Below, piece after piece: positions 5,936 through 5,996 of a DNA stretch of 5,996 nucleotides. The stretch is from Pleionea sp041591085 (GTDB lineage: Bacteria; Pseudomonadota; Gammaproteobacteria; Enterobacterales; Kangiellaceae), in contig JBFHSP010000183.1 in NCBI GenBank assembly GCA_041591085.1, positions 1 to 5,996 on the forward strand, in the 5' to 3' direction. Made by a program: the position numbers and the translations under genes. Position 1 is the first letter of the stretch. Each line of letters opens with the position of its first letter. A model generated the notes under the pieces. It made no database searches. It was not told where the DNA came from and saw only the letters and a program-made list of their open reading frames with translations.

Positions 5936-5996
5936 ATGAGTTCATACGATTTGTTTGAAACATGGAAGTCCTCAGGATTTACTCTGATTATAAAGG
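5936..5996 (+). CDS. Start of a small gene, candidate immunity protein (3' end outside window)
   Basis: An ATG at 5936 opens a frame that stays open to the window end (20 codons: MSSYDLFETWK...). GGA at 5925-5927 lies 8 nt upstream, good spacing for a ribosome site, and only 22 nt separate it from the toxin stop. Position and spacing match the immunity gene that follows every Rhs-CT toxin. The family cannot be named from so few residues, and the call rests on context. Confidence 0.55.
   Translation, partial: MSSYDLFETWKSSGFTLIIK

Noticed and set aside
4155..5996. Integrase attachment-site copy of the tRNA end, insertion-sequence ends or a CRISPR array
   Set aside because: I found no second copy of the tRNA 3' end, no transposase, no terminal inverted repeats framing a transposase, and no regularly spaced direct repeats in this stretch.

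Overview
The window looks like a chromosomal piece of a marine-type gammaproteobacterium of moderate, somewhat low GC. This is inferred from the gene families, codon use and a CCA-encoding tRNA; I cannot name the genus. Two halves differ in character.

Left half (1 to about 4154), ordinary core genes. A 5'-truncated sodium:amino-acid symporter of the AGCS family (1-1502) is followed by a strong intrinsic terminator that overlaps a candidate promoter. Next is a long-type acyl-CoA dehydrogenase (1587-3344) of the FadE/DmdC-like subfamily. A bidirectional terminator separates it from a convergent minus-strand gene of unknown function (3397-3813). A tRNA-Arg(CCT) gene with a good sigma-70 promoter lies at 4078-4154.

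Right half (about 4155 to 5996), an accessory patch that begins at the 3' end of the tRNA. It holds a short open frame resembling a YD (Rhs) repeat (4174-4323). A minus-strand parD-parE toxin-antitoxin operon follows (4325-4857) with a clear promoter and a palindromic operator. Next come frameshifted Rhs repeat remnants (about 4904-5046), which run into an open frame carrying the end of an Rhs core and a C-terminal GIY-YIG nuclease-like toxin domain (5047-5913). The start of a small downstream gene (5936 to the window end) is the natural candidate for the matching immunity protein.

The most interesting reading is that the right half is an Rhs 'tip' graveyard beside a tRNA gene. An orphan Rhs-CT/immunity cassette has kept its toxin end while the upstream repeat region decays, and a parDE addiction module sits between two Rhs-like fragments as if inserted into the old rhs gene. 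Whether the nuclease end is still made or only serves as a recombination donor cannot be decided from this window.
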